DNA of 64,000 bases from the NCBI GenBank assembly GCA_017620255.1, contig JAFZQU010000028.1, positions 248,001-312,000 of the forward strand, read 5' to 3'. Made by a program: the position numbers and the translations under genes. Below the pieces are notes generated by a model. That model worked only from the letters and a program-made list of their open reading frames with translations, was not told the DNA's origin and searched no databases. Within the stretch, counting starts at the first letter, position 1; each line of letters opens with the position of its first letter. Origin of the DNA: Lachnospiraceae bacterium (GTDB lineage: Bacteria; Bacillota; Clostridia; Lachnospirales; Lachnospiraceae). This document shows positions 36,959-45,559 of the stretch, in pieces.

Positions 36959-37426
36959 TCACAAAATTAGTTCCATGGCCGTATACATCGGCTTCATACC
37001 CATTTTTTCGTAAAAGGCTTCCGCCGGTCCGTTTCCGTTCCAGACATGAAGCACCACTTCATAGGCTCCCAGTGATTTTGCTTCCTGCTTCACATGTGAA
37101 AAAAGCAATGCCCCTACACGCTGTCCTCTGCGATCCTCATCCACGCACAGATCGTCCAGAAAGAAATATCGAAAACCTCTGCGTGATGTATTATCTTCCA
37201 CATCTTTGATCATGCAGATGGCATAGCCTGCGACATGTCCTTCCTCGGATGCCACATAGACACGCTCATCAGGCTTGTTTAGGATCTCGAGGATCTCCTC
37301 TTTTGTATATTTATTGCCGCCGCCTTTAAACAGGTCAGGTCTAAGGTCGGCATGCACCTGATTGACCTGCGTGAGCAGTTTTAAAATATCGTCTGCATCC
37401 GCAGCAACCGCGTTTCTGATCTCCAT
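36959..37426 (-). CDS. GNAT family N-acetyltransferase
   Basis: 155-residue acetyltransferase. The GNAT fold shows MEIRNAVAADADDILKLL at the N-terminus, the acetyl-CoA-binding segment VDEDRRGQRVGALLFSHV (R/Q-x2-G-x-G/A) and a C-terminal GPAEAFYEKMGMKPMY. The substrate is unknown. The ATG at 37426 has GAGGT four bases upstream and lies seven bases after the DAHP synthase stop, so it is the last gene of the aromatic run. No terminator is obvious after it; the T-box promoter begins 31 bases downstream. Confidence 0.88.
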   Translation of the reverse strand: MEIRNAVAADADDILKLLTQVNQVHADLRPDLFKGGGNKYTKEEILEILNKPDERVYVASEEGHVAGYAICMIKDVEDNTSRRGFRYFFLDDLCVDEDRRGQRVGALLFSHVKQEAKSLGAYEVVLHVWNGNGPAEAFYEKMGMKPMYTAMELIL

Positions 37427-37433
37427 AGATACC

Positions 37434-38462
37434 TCAAATATATTCTGCCATATCCAGGATGAGACGTTCCGTCTTTTCCCATCCGAGGCAGGGGTCCGTG
37501 ATCGATTTGCCGTAGACACCGCCACCAACTCTCTGGCAGCCGTCCTCGATGTAACTTTCCACCATGAAGCCCTTGATCATCTTTCCGACGCTCTCGCTGT
37601 GCTTCATGGAATTGATCACTTCTTTGATGATACGCGGCTGTTCAAACGGATCTTTCCCGGAGTTTGCATGGTTGGTATCGATGATCGCACCCGGATTGAC
37701 CAGTTCTTTTGCCTGATACATATGATACAGTCTGATCAGGTCCTCGAAATGGTAGTTTGGCTGCGATTCGCCGTGCTTGTTCGTATAGCCCCGTAAGATC
37801 GCATGCGCGTAAGGATTTCCGGTGGACTTCACTTCCCAGCCGCGGTAGATAAATGTATGTGCATGCTGGGCTGCCTGGATGGCATTCAGCATAACGGCGT
37901 AGTCACCGCTGGTCGGGTTCTTCATGCCGACCGGTGCGGAAATACCGCTTGCCGTCAGTCTGTGCTGCTGGTCTTCCACGGACCTCGCGCCCACGGCAAC
38001 ATAGGCAAGCAGGTCATCCAGATACTGGTAGTTTTCCGGATACAGCATCTCATCCGCGCAGGCAAAGCCGGTTTCCTTGATCGCACGGATGTGCAGATGC
38101 CTGGTGGCTATGATACCCTTGAACAGATCCGGCTTTTCATCGGGCTTCGGCTGGTGCAGCATGCCCTTGTAACCTTCTCCGGTCGTACGCGGTTTGTTCG
38201 TGTAGATACGCGGAACGATCAGGATCTTATCAGCCACTTTATCCTGCAGGGGACGCAGTCTGCTGATATAATCGATCACGCTGTCTTCATTGTCTGCGGA
38301 ACAGGGCCCTATGATCAGAATGATCTTCTTGCTCTGTCCCGAAAAGATCGCTTCCATCTGCACTTTGGTCGTCTCCACGACCTGATGCAGCTTGCCGGTC
38401 AGGGGACACATCTCCTTGACTTCCGCCGGCAAAGCCAGTTTCCGGATAAACTCCACTCCCAT
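37434..38462 (-). CDS. aroF: 3-deoxy-7-phosphoheptulonate (DAHP) synthase, class I
   Basis: First shikimate step: PEP + erythrose-4-phosphate to DAHP. 342 residues of the AroG/F/H-like class I type. Motifs: IIGPCSADNEDS (metal and PEP site), RIYTNKPRTTGEGYKG, GARSVEDQQHR, PVGMKNPTSGD, and DTNHANSGKDP (metal His). There is no fused chorismate mutase or extra regulatory domain. Which aromatic amino acid inhibits it cannot be read from the sequence. It lies 26 bases downstream of tyrA. Confidence 0.95.
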   Translation of the reverse strand: MGVEFIRKLALPAEVKEMCPLTGKLHQVVETTKVQMEAIFSGQSKKIILIIGPCSADNEDSVIDYISRLRPLQDKVADKILIVPRIYTNKPRTTGEGYKGMLHQPKPDEKPDLFKGIIATRHLHIRAIKETGFACADEMLYPENYQYLDDLLAYVAVGARSVEDQQHRLTASGISAPVGMKNPTSGDYAVMLNAIQAAQHAHTFIYRGWEVKSTGNPYAHAILRGYTNKHGESQPNYHFEDLIRLYHMYQAKELVNPGAIIDTNHANSGKDPFEQPRIIKEVINSMKHSESVGKMIKGFMVESYIEDGCQRVGGGVYGKSITDPCLGWEKTERLILDMAEYI

Positions 38463-38488
38463 CTCTTCACTCCTCCTGAAGTACGAAC

Positions 38489-39340
38489 CTATTTGTCAAA
38501 CAGCATCCTTCTCTTTGTGGAAAGACGCATCTTTTCTTTCAAACCTTCTTCATCTTTCTGATCGATCATGGCGCGTATGTTTTCCATTTCGGCGATAAAC
38601 CCATCGATCCTCTCAAGCAGCGGTTCCCTGTTCATGAAAAACAGTTCCGTCCACATGTCCTCGTTGATCCTGGCGATCCTGGTAAGATCGCGGAACGAGT
38701 CGCCCGTGTAATCCCTTAAATGCTCATTGTCATCACAGGTCATCAGCGCAACGGCGATACAGTGTGTCAGCTGGGAAACATAGGCGATCATGCTGTCATG
38801 CTCCTGCGGTGTCAGGACCGAGATCCTCGAAAAACCAAGGACCCTGCCGAGATTCTTACACCACTTTATCGCCTCATCCGTGTTTTTCTCTGTTGGCACG
38901 ACAATATAGTTGGCCTCACGGAAGATCTTATCATCGCTGTTTTTTACGCCGTATACTTCCCTTCCCGCCATCGGATGTGCTGCAATGAATTCAGCATCCT
39001 CTCTCAGGATGTCCTGTACCTTTGATACGACTCCGGATTTTACACCGGTCACATCCGTAAGGATCACGCCGCTTTTAAAATGCTCCTGATGATCGCTCAC
39101 CCATTGGGCCACGATCGAAGGATAGAGGGCTAAGATGATACAGTCCGCTTTCGGTAGCAAAGAATCATCTGTCTTTCCCTCATCGATGATCTTATTTTCA
39201 AGCGCATAACGGATCGTCTCTTCATCCTTATCCATCGCCATCACGCGAAAGCCGAGCCGTTTCAGGGCTTTCGCATAACTTCCGCCGATCAGTCCGAGAC
39301 CGGCGATCAGTACATTTGCTTCATTGATCCATTCCATCAT
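38489..39340 (-). CDS. tyrA: Prephenate dehydrogenase
   Basis: Oxidative decarboxylation of prephenate to 4-hydroxyphenylpyruvate for tyrosine. 283 residues: Rossmann motif VLIAGLGLIGGSYAKAL, then DCIILALYPS, ILTDVTGVKSGV, FIAAHPMAGREVYG (catalytic His region) and a helical dimerisation domain. No ACT or chorismate mutase domain. The ATG overlaps the 3' end of aroA by 20 bases, suggesting translational coupling. Confidence 0.95.
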   Translation of the reverse strand: MMEWINEANVLIAGLGLIGGSYAKALKRLGFRVMAMDKDEETIRYALENKIIDEGKTDDSLLPKADCIILALYPSIVAQWVSDHQEHFKSGVILTDVTGVKSGVVSKVQDILREDAEFIAAHPMAGREVYGVKNSDDKIFREANYIVVPTEKNTDEAIKWCKNLGRVLGFSRISVLTPQEHDSMIAYVSQLTHCIAVALMTCDDNEHLRDYTGDSFRDLTRIARINEDMWTELFFMNREPLLERIDGFIAEMENIRAMIDQKDEEGLKEKMRLSTKRRMLFDK

Positions 39341-40571
39341 GCAATCCTTTTAGTACTTCACTGTTCGTTTCCATTTTCAGACCGATGCCGAGTCTGCCAA
39401 GATCCGTAAAGAAATCCGGGTAACTCTTGCTGACTGCCTGCGCTTCCCTGATCGTGCCGCCGGTCTTTGTCAACAGCACGGCAAGTGACATGGCGATCCG
39501 ATGATCGTTGTGCGATAAGAGCGGCTCATCGGGCTTTTTTACTTCGGATGGCAGGATCCTGATCCTGTTCTCTTCCATGACCGTTTTCACGCCGCACTTT
39601 GCCAGTTCTTCGCACATCACACGGCCCCTGTCGCTCTCCTTCATCTGAAGCCTTTTTGTTCCAATAAAGTCACCGCCATGCAGCAGTGCTGCCATGGTAA
39701 ACAATATGGGACCCAGATCCGGGCAGTCGGAAAGATCGATCGTGGTGCATCCCTTTTGCAGGCTTTCAAAATGTTTCCGGTAGACGCGGTCTCCCTGTCT
39801 GCTGTCATCATCCAGCCCGCTGATACTGACCTTGCCGCCAAGCAGGTTGAACGCATCTAAAAAGGCGGCGTTACTGTAATCCCCTTCAACGGTAAGATCC
39901 ATATGCCGGTAGGTCTGTTTTCCGGGTATCATAAGGTCATTACCGTCTGGGTCTGCTTTCACATCAAATGCAGATAGTGCCTGCAGTGTCAGGTCGATAT
40001 AGGATCTGCTCTCAACCGGCGGTTTCAGCCTGATACAGCTGTCTGCCGTAAGAAGAGGCAGTCCGAATAAGAAGCCCGAAACAAACTGGCTGCTGATATT
40101 CCCGGGGATCTCAAAACAGGCAGGTTGCAGCCTGCCGTCAACAAGGATGTGATCTGCCTTCCGTTCAAAACGGATCTGCTGCTTCCTGCAGATCTCCTCG
40201 TAGATCCCAAACGGTCTGCCAAGTAGCGTTTCACTGCCGTAAAATCTTGCACGTATGCCAAGTGCCATCGCGATCCCCATGAAGAACCGCATCGTGCTGC
40301 CGCTTTCCCTGCAGGGAAAGTCTGCTTCTGTATGGGCACATCTGCCGGAAATGCCGGTGATGATGAGACTCTCCGGTAACACTTCAACCTTCGCGCCAAG
40401 CGCTCCTGCGCAGTCAATGGTCGCAAGGATATCTTCCGAGAGCGCGATATTATCGATCCTGCAGACACCGTCTGAAAGCAGTGCACAGATGATGCTCCTG
40501 TGTGCCATGCTCTTTGACGGCTGTGCCTTGATAGCGCCCTTTGCTGTTGACGCATGTATCGTCACATTCAC
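39321..40571 (-). CDS. aroA: 3-phosphoshikimate 1-carboxyvinyltransferase (EPSP synthase)
   Basis: Adds PEP to shikimate-3-phosphate. 416 residues. Motifs: AQPSKSMAHRSIICALLS (the K-S-x2-R substrate site), DFPCRESGSTMRFFMGIA (the GNSGTxxR-equivalent, here ESGSTMR), LQMKESDRGRVMCEEL, LLSHNDHRIAMSLAVL (NDHR). The N-S-G-T motif has Glu-Ser-Gly-Ser, a variant seen in class II-like enzymes; glyphosate behaviour cannot be inferred with confidence. Start overlaps the aroQ stop (ATGA). Confidence 0.95.
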   Translation of the reverse strand: MNVTIHASTAKGAIKAQPSKSMAHRSIICALLSDGVCRIDNIALSEDILATIDCAGALGAKVEVLPESLIITGISGRCAHTEADFPCRESGSTMRFFMGIAMALGIRARFYGSETLLGRPFGIYEEICRKQQIRFERKADHILVDGRLQPACFEIPGNISSQFVSGFLFGLPLLTADSCIRLKPPVESRSYIDLTLQALSAFDVKADPDGNDLMIPGKQTYRHMDLTVEGDYSNAAFLDAFNLLGGKVSISGLDDDSRQGDRVYRKHFESLQKGCTTIDLSDCPDLGPILFTMAALLHGGDFIGTKRLQMKESDRGRVMCEELAKCGVKTVMEENRIRILPSEVKKPDEPLLSHNDHRIAMSLAVLLTKTGGTIREAQAVSKSYPDFFTDLGRLGIGLKMETNSEVLKGLHDGMDQ

Positions 40572-41008
40572 TTTCCGTAATTCTCCACCAGATAATCGAT
40601 CGCTTCCAGATAGCCGTCGGTCCCGTGTCCCATGATCGTATGGACGCAGGCGAGCCGGATATAACTGATCTGTCTGAAATCTTCCCTTTTGGACACATCG
40701 GATATATGCACTTCCACAACAGGCAGTCCCACGGCTTTCGCGGCATCCAGGATCGCGATACTGGTATGGGTATAGGCCCCGGGATTGATCACGATCGCAT
40801 CCGCGCTGCCGTATGCGTTCTGGATCATATCCACCAGATCGCCTTCGTGGTTACTCTGCAGGATCTCCGTCTCCACTCCGCGCATTTTGGCGTGGGCCAT
40901 GATTTTGGCGCAAAGATCCGCATACCCGGAATTTCCGTAAATCTCAGGTTCGCGGATGCCCAGCATATTGATATTCGGTCCGTTGATCACAATGATCCGC
41001 ATGGTCAT
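40568..41008 (-). CDS. aroQ: 3-dehydroquinate dehydratase, type II
   Basis: Third shikimate step. 146 residues, the expected size. The type II motifs IIVINGPNINMLGIREPEIYG (catalytic Tyr in IYG), ILQSNHEGDLVDMIQNAYG, VINPGAYTHTSIAILDA and VEVHISDVSKRE are all present. MTM or an internal Met two codons later could be the start. It overlaps the YesL-like gene by four bases, so it is translationally coupled to the sugar locus. Confidence 0.97.
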   Translation of the reverse strand: MTMRIIVINGPNINMLGIREPEIYGNSGYADLCAKIMAHAKMRGVETEILQSNHEGDLVDMIQNAYGSADAIVINPGAYTHTSIAILDAAKAVGLPVVEVHISDVSKREDFRQISYIRLACVHTIMGHGTDGYLEAIDYLVENYGK

Positions 41009-41682
41009 TCCTCCGGAATTTGATCGGTTTCCTCAGGGCCGGCTTCTTCTTTACCGGTCTGATCCGCATGCAGATCCAGCTTCTCTTCCACCTTATCGAA
41101 CTCTTTTACAAAGAACGCGCTGTTGTAATAGAGCATTACGGTATGTACAAAAAGGCAGATCAGCCATGCCCATTTAAAATACCATATTCCGATGAAAAAA
41201 GGCAATGCAAAAAAGACGATCGCGAAAAAAACACGTACAAAGTGCCAGGCTTCCATGCCAAGTGCCATTTTGACCGCATCTTTTGTTTTGATCTCGTAAC
41301 GGGAAATGATGGGAAACAGACAGAATACCATCATTAGAAAGACCATGGATACAACAAACAGACCCCATTTATAGACAACTTCGGTGGAGTTTTTGAAAAG
41401 ATAGATCCAGTCTGCCGTAAGCAGCGCAAGGATCAGGGAAATGACAATACTGGGAAGGATGGTCTGTTTCAGATTTTTGGTAAATGAGGAAAAAAAAGAA
41501 CGAATCACCGCAGGCTCTTCGCCGCGGTAGATCTTCATGCCGACATAGTATTTCGCGCACATGGCAGCCCCTGCCGTAAATACCGGCAGGGAGCAGACGG
41601 CCCAAAGCAGATTGACGAGTACATAATCGCTCGCCCTGCTGATCGCCTGCATCACGGGGCTGTCAAATGCCATAAATTTCAT
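41005..41682 (-). CDS. DUF624/YesL-like membrane protein
   Basis: 225-residue membrane protein with about five hydrophobic segments. The N-terminal DYVLVNLLWAVCSLPVFTAGAA is the YesL/DUF624 signature; GMKIYRGEEPAVIRSFFSSF follows. Such genes usually sit beside LplABC-type sugar transporters and YesMN regulators, as here. The function is unknown. It lies four bases downstream of the permease and overlaps aroQ by four bases. Confidence 0.9.
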   Translation of the reverse strand: MKFMAFDSPVMQAISRASDYVLVNLLWAVCSLPVFTAGAAMCAKYYVGMKIYRGEEPAVIRSFFSSFTKNLKQTILPSIVISLILALLTADWIYLFKNSTEVVYKWGLFVVSMVFLMMVFCLFPIISRYEIKTKDAVKMALGMEAWHFVRVFFAIVFFALPFFIGIWYFKWAWLICLFVHTVMLYYNSAFFVKEFDKVEEKLDLHADQTGKEEAGPEETDQIPEE

Positions 41683-41686
41683 AGAT

Positions 41687-42598
41687 TCACTCTTTCACAC
41701 CGCCAATGGTCATACCGGTTACAAAATATCTCTGTAAGAACGGATAAAGCATGACGATCGGTGCCATTGTCAGGATCGTTGCCGCTGCGCGGATCGAAAC
41801 AGGTGTGATATTGACTGTCTGTCCCGTCGTGGCGGCTCCCGTATTTCCTTTCAGGGCCGTTACCGCAGAGAGCATCTTCATCAGTTCGTACTGTAAAGTA
41901 GTATACTGGTCAGCCATGCGGTTGTAAAGCATGGTATCGAACCAGGAGTTCCACTGGAACACGGCTACAAACAGTGCGACTGTGGCGTAGATCGGTTTGC
42001 AGAGCGGCGTGATGACTTTCAGGAAAATAGTCATATACCCTGCACCGTCGATCTGGGCGGCTTCCTGCAGGGATTCCGGCAGTCCGTCCATGTAGGTCCT
42101 CATGACCAGCACGTTGAATCCGCTTACCATGCCGGGGATCACATATACCCAGAACGAATTGGTCAGATGCAGATTTTTATACAGGATCATGATGGGAACC
42201 ATACCGCCGTTCACATACATGGTGATCACCCAGAACAGTGACAATTGGGATCGGAACACGAATTTCTTCTGGCTGATGATAAAGGCAAGCAGTGCGTTTG
42301 CCGCCAACGCAAAAGCGGTTCCGAGCACGGTACGCAGCACCGAGATGATGGCGCCCTGTGTGATATTCTTCAATGCCAGAACCGTTGTATAGTTCTGTGT
42401 TGTAAAGATACGCGGGATCAGATGTACGCCGCCGCGCATCGCGTCCACACCGTCATTAAACGAAATGGCCAGTGTGTTCAATACCGGATAAAGGGTTACC
42501 ACGCAAAAGAGCAACATGAACAGGCCATTGCAGATATGGAAGATCACGTCGCCGGCTTTCGGCATTTTGTGGCTTTTTTTATAAACGATTTTTTCCAT
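41687..42598 (-). CDS. Carbohydrate ABC transporter permease (LplC/YtcP-like)
   Basis: 303-residue inner-membrane permease with six helices. The binding-protein-dependent EAA loop reads ESLQEAAQIDGAGYMTIFLKVITPL. The N-terminal LYPVLNTLAISFNDGVDAMRGGV segment, with the Arg-Gly-Gly pair, typifies the YtcP/LplC branch that handles complex oligosaccharides. The ATG at 42598 follows AGGAGG. It pairs with the permease just upstream. Confidence 0.94.
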   Translation of the reverse strand: MEKIVYKKSHKMPKAGDVIFHICNGLFMLLFCVVTLYPVLNTLAISFNDGVDAMRGGVHLIPRIFTTQNYTTVLALKNITQGAIISVLRTVLGTAFALAANALLAFIISQKKFVFRSQLSLFWVITMYVNGGMVPIMILYKNLHLTNSFWVYVIPGMVSGFNVLVMRTYMDGLPESLQEAAQIDGAGYMTIFLKVITPLCKPIYATVALFVAVFQWNSWFDTMLYNRMADQYTTLQYELMKMLSAVTALKGNTGAATTGQTVNITPVSIRAAATILTMAPIVMLYPFLQRYFVTGMTIGGVKE

Positions 42599-42608
42599 GA
42601 TCCGCCTC

Positions 42609-43547
42609 CTAGAACAGTCTGTCTTCGCCGTGTCTCTTGGCGATCGAATTTGCAATGAGAATGATCGCTATGGAAACGACGCTCTTGAAGATACCGGCCG
42701 CCGTACCAAGGGAATAGTCGTTCTGGCTGATACCCCAGGTCAGCACGTAAATATCGATCGTATCCGATACGCTCTTTACTAGTCCGTTTCCGAGAAGGTA
42801 CTGCACTTCAAATCCAGCGTTTAACAGGTTGCCGAGATTCATGATCAGCAAAACGATGATGGTCGGGCGCAGTCCCGGCAGCGTGATGTGTTTGATCTTC
42901 TGCCATCTTCCCGCACCGTCAATGGATCCGGCTTCGTAAAGCGTCGGATCGATGGCTGTGATCGCGGAAAGATAAATGATCGTATTCCAGCCCGTTTCCT
43001 TCCACAGATGTGCAAAAGTCACGATCGGCCAGAACAGAGCCGGGATCGAGAAAAACGGGACCGAACTGTCCGTGAGGCCGAATTTCACCAGCAGTTCGTT
43101 GACGATACCGTAGGATGAAAGCGCATCATTTAAGATACCGGTAACGATGATCCACGAAAGAAAGTGCGGCAGGTAGGAAACGGTCTGGATCGGTTTCTTG
43201 ATCCAGTTGTGCTTGATCTCATTTAACAGAACGGCAAATGCGATCGCAACGACCGTTGTAAAGATCAGATTCAGGGTACCCATGCAGAACGTGTTCCGGA
43301 TCACCCGAAGGAATGTAGCATCCGAAAACAGGAACTTGAACTTGGTCAAGCCGATCCACTTCGAATGCAGGAATCCGGTCTTGTTCTTGTAATTCTGGAA
43401 GGCCATGACCCAGCCGCCAAGCGGGAGATAATAAAACACAAAGCCATAGATCACAAAGATCGCAGACCATATGATCAGGACTTTCTGTTTTTTGATCTCT
43501 TTTTTGGAAACGGCCATGGTTTTTTTACTGGTCTCTTTACCACTCAT
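42609..43547 (-). CDS. Carbohydrate ABC transporter permease (LplB-like)
   Basis: 312-residue partner permease with six helices. Its EAA loop is DPTLYEAGSIDGAGRWQKIKHITLPGL. The Lys-rich N-terminus precedes LIIWSAIFVIYGFVFYYLPLGGWVMAF. The ATG at 43547 has AGAGG eight bases upstream; a longer frame using an upstream start would read through the hairpin at 43571-43610. No ATPase gene is present, which is normal because a shared MsmK-type ATPase usually serves these systems. Confidence 0.94.
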   Translation of the reverse strand: MSGKETSKKTMAVSKKEIKKQKVLIIWSAIFVIYGFVFYYLPLGGWVMAFQNYKNKTGFLHSKWIGLTKFKFLFSDATFLRVIRNTFCMGTLNLIFTTVVAIAFAVLLNEIKHNWIKKPIQTVSYLPHFLSWIIVTGILNDALSSYGIVNELLVKFGLTDSSVPFFSIPALFWPIVTFAHLWKETGWNTIIYLSAITAIDPTLYEAGSIDGAGRWQKIKHITLPGLRPTIIVLLIMNLGNLLNAGFEVQYLLGNGLVKSVSDTIDIYVLTWGISQNDYSLGTAAGIFKSVVSIAIILIANSIAKRHGEDRLF

Positions 43548-43566
43548 TTTGTATCCTCTTATCTTT

Positions 43567-43610
43567 AGAAATGGCAGCCATACACTTATGTGTTCGTATA
43601 TGACTGCCAT
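43567..43610 (-). other. Hairpin between the binding-protein gene and the permease genes
   Basis: A 15-bp stem with two wobbles (43610-43596 with 43585-43571) and a 10-base loop, followed by TTCT. It probably stabilises the upstream message or partly terminates, so that more binding protein than permease is made. Confidence 0.5.
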
Positions 43611-43644
43611 CTCTGGAATTCATTCGCTAAGCAGCGCAGAAGTA

Positions 43645-45432
43645 TTAGTTACCGCTCTTTGCAGCTACTCTTCTGTCAAGTTCTTCCTGCATCTCTGCAA
43701 GGAAATCTTCCGGTTTGCACTCTTCGTATGCCTTCATGTACTTCTCCCATTCGGATTCGAAGTTGGAGGACATTACGACCTTCGGAAGCCATTCGTGCTT
43801 TGTCTCACCCATCTTGGTCCATGCAACACCACCTTCTGTGGAAGTGTCGAGGTTGTTGGAGTAAGACCACATCGGGAACCAGGGATGTGTTGCATTGACA
43901 TCTTCCTTCACGGAACCGATCAGATCCGGATATGTCTTTGCGCCGTAAGCTGTGAAGCATTTCTGCATCGGAGCTGCCAGACCGTTGAAGAACTCGGAAG
44001 GCTGTTCCTCAGGCATGTTTGCGTTAATGCCGTCATCGCTTGTTCCGCCGTACTGAGGCAGGTAGCTGTAGAAGCAAAGGTGATCAGCCCTGTACTTAGG
44101 ATCGGAGATGTTCTTGCGGATCTCGTCGGTTCTGTAGAACAGGCCGTCATCATCAACGAGGTAGTCAACGCCTTCAACACCCCAGAAACGAAGGTTGTGG
44201 ATCTCCTGGTCGAGCATTGCATTTAAGAAAGAGAATGCAAGGTCGGGATCGGAGCAGCTTGTTGTAACAGCGATACCGGAAGCTACGTTTAAGGTGTCGC
44301 CGTATGTATGCCAACGGTTCTCCATACCTTCTTCGATCGTAAGACCGAGCGGAACGAAGTTGCAGCCGAGGTCTTCCAGGCCGGAAGTACGCAGTGCATC
44401 GTTAACCTGCTGGAAATCCCAGTACTGGTCACACATGCCGAGTACGTTACCGTTGGAAAGCTTCTGGATATAGTCGTCGTATTTCTGTGTACCGAAATCT
44501 TTATCAACGATACCCTTAGCATATTCATCATTTAACTTCTGGAAATACTTCTTTGCTGTCGGAGTCGTGTTGTAGTCAACGATCGTCGGAGCCTTGTTAT
44601 CGAAATCAACGATTACGGAACCGTCGTTCGGATAGCCGTCTAAGAACTGAGGTGCATTTTCAATACAGAAGTAACGCCAGTCATCGCAAAGGCAGGTGTA
44701 AGGGATAACATCCATTTCATTGCCGTTTGCATCCTGGGTCTTCGGATTTGCTGCTGCATATCTCTCAAGAAGGTCGAAGTACTGATCCAGTGTCTTGATC
44801 TCCGGATAGTTATCCCACTCAAGAACTCTTGCCTGAACCCAGAAAGCTTCGTCGTTATGAGCTGTGCCTGTAGGCTCGCCCTTTGTGTTCTGGAATACGT
44901 TACACCAGTAGATCTTGCCATCGTCCATACGGAACTGATCCCACTCTTCCGGTGTGTAGTAATTTGTCAGATTCGGGTATTTGCCGCTTGCAAGATAATC
45001 ATCCCAAGCAACCAGCACGCCTTCATTGTAAAGGTCAACACAGCCGTCACCACCATCGATCAGGTCGGGATATGTGCCGGAAGCAATGATACTTCCGATC
45101 GCTTCTGCAACCGTCTGGCCTGTCAGCCATGTCTCTTTCAGACGTACGCCGGTCTTCTGTGCGATGATATCCTGAATCTCATTGTTACCGCTGTTGATCT
45201 CTGTTCCCGGCATACCTGCAAAGAATGTGAAATCAACGATGTCGCCGCTTGCTACTTCCGTATCGCCTGCGTCTGCCTCACCGGCATCAGCTGCTGCTGC
45301 GGGAGCCGCTGCATCATCGGCAGCAGCCGGAGCGGCTGTCTGTGCTGTGTTTCCGCAGCCTGCAAGCATTGCAACTGCAAGAACCATGCTGAGTCCGAGA
45401 CTCAAAAGTCTTTGTACTGTTTTTCTTTTCAT
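43645..45432 (-). CDS. Extracellular solute-binding lipoprotein (LplA-like)
   Basis: 595-residue receptor of the LplABC-type importer. Lipoprotein signal MKRKTVQRLLSLG... with lipobox LAGC (Cys26), an Ala/Asp-rich spacer (residues about 33-57), then a family 1-like solute-binding fold beginning VDFTFFAGMPGTEIN. The large size (over 540 aa mature) is typical of oligosaccharide receptors in this group. The ATG at 45432 follows AAGGAG. It is the first transporter gene after the regulator and probably has its own promoter. Confidence 0.94.
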   Translation of the reverse strand: MKRKTVQRLLSLGLSMVLAVAMLAGCGNTAQTAAPAAADDAAAPAAAADAGEADAGDTEVASGDIVDFTFFAGMPGTEINSGNNEIQDIIAQKTGVRLKETWLTGQTVAEAIGSIIASGTYPDLIDGGDGCVDLYNEGVLVAWDDYLASGKYPNLTNYYTPEEWDQFRMDDGKIYWCNVFQNTKGEPTGTAHNDEAFWVQARVLEWDNYPEIKTLDQYFDLLERYAAANPKTQDANGNEMDVIPYTCLCDDWRYFCIENAPQFLDGYPNDGSVIVDFDNKAPTIVDYNTTPTAKKYFQKLNDEYAKGIVDKDFGTQKYDDYIQKLSNGNVLGMCDQYWDFQQVNDALRTSGLEDLGCNFVPLGLTIEEGMENRWHTYGDTLNVASGIAVTTSCSDPDLAFSFLNAMLDQEIHNLRFWGVEGVDYLVDDDGLFYRTDEIRKNISDPKYRADHLCFYSYLPQYGGTSDDGINANMPEEQPSEFFNGLAAPMQKCFTAYGAKTYPDLIGSVKEDVNATHPWFPMWSYSNNLDTSTEGGVAWTKMGETKHEWLPKVVMSSNFESEWEKYMKAYEECKPEDFLAEMQEELDRRVAAKSGN

Positions 45433-45484
45433 TAACTTTCTCCTTTCCTCCACTGGCGGGCAAGATATATCTCACCCTAAACCC

Positions 45485-45490
45485 ATTATA
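45485..45490 (-). promoter_or_regulatory. Possible activator-dependent promoter of the sugar transporter
   Basis: Perfect minus-strand TATAAT (45490-45485) 53 bases from the ATG, but no acceptable -35 at 16-18 bases. The 127-base gap is the largest in the sugar locus. A missing -35 fits a promoter switched on by the AraC-type regulator encoded next to it. Confidence 0.45.
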
Positions 45491-45559
45491 AAAACAGGAA
45501 AGGAAAATTTCCCCCGACAAAATATAGGTGAAAAACCGAAAAATTTTAGAACTGTTTTT

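Noticed and set aside
43548..43610. Longer N-terminus of the LplB-like permease
   Set aside because: It would be translated through a 15-bp hairpin and lacks a ribosome binding site; the ATG at 43547 is preceded by AGAGG.
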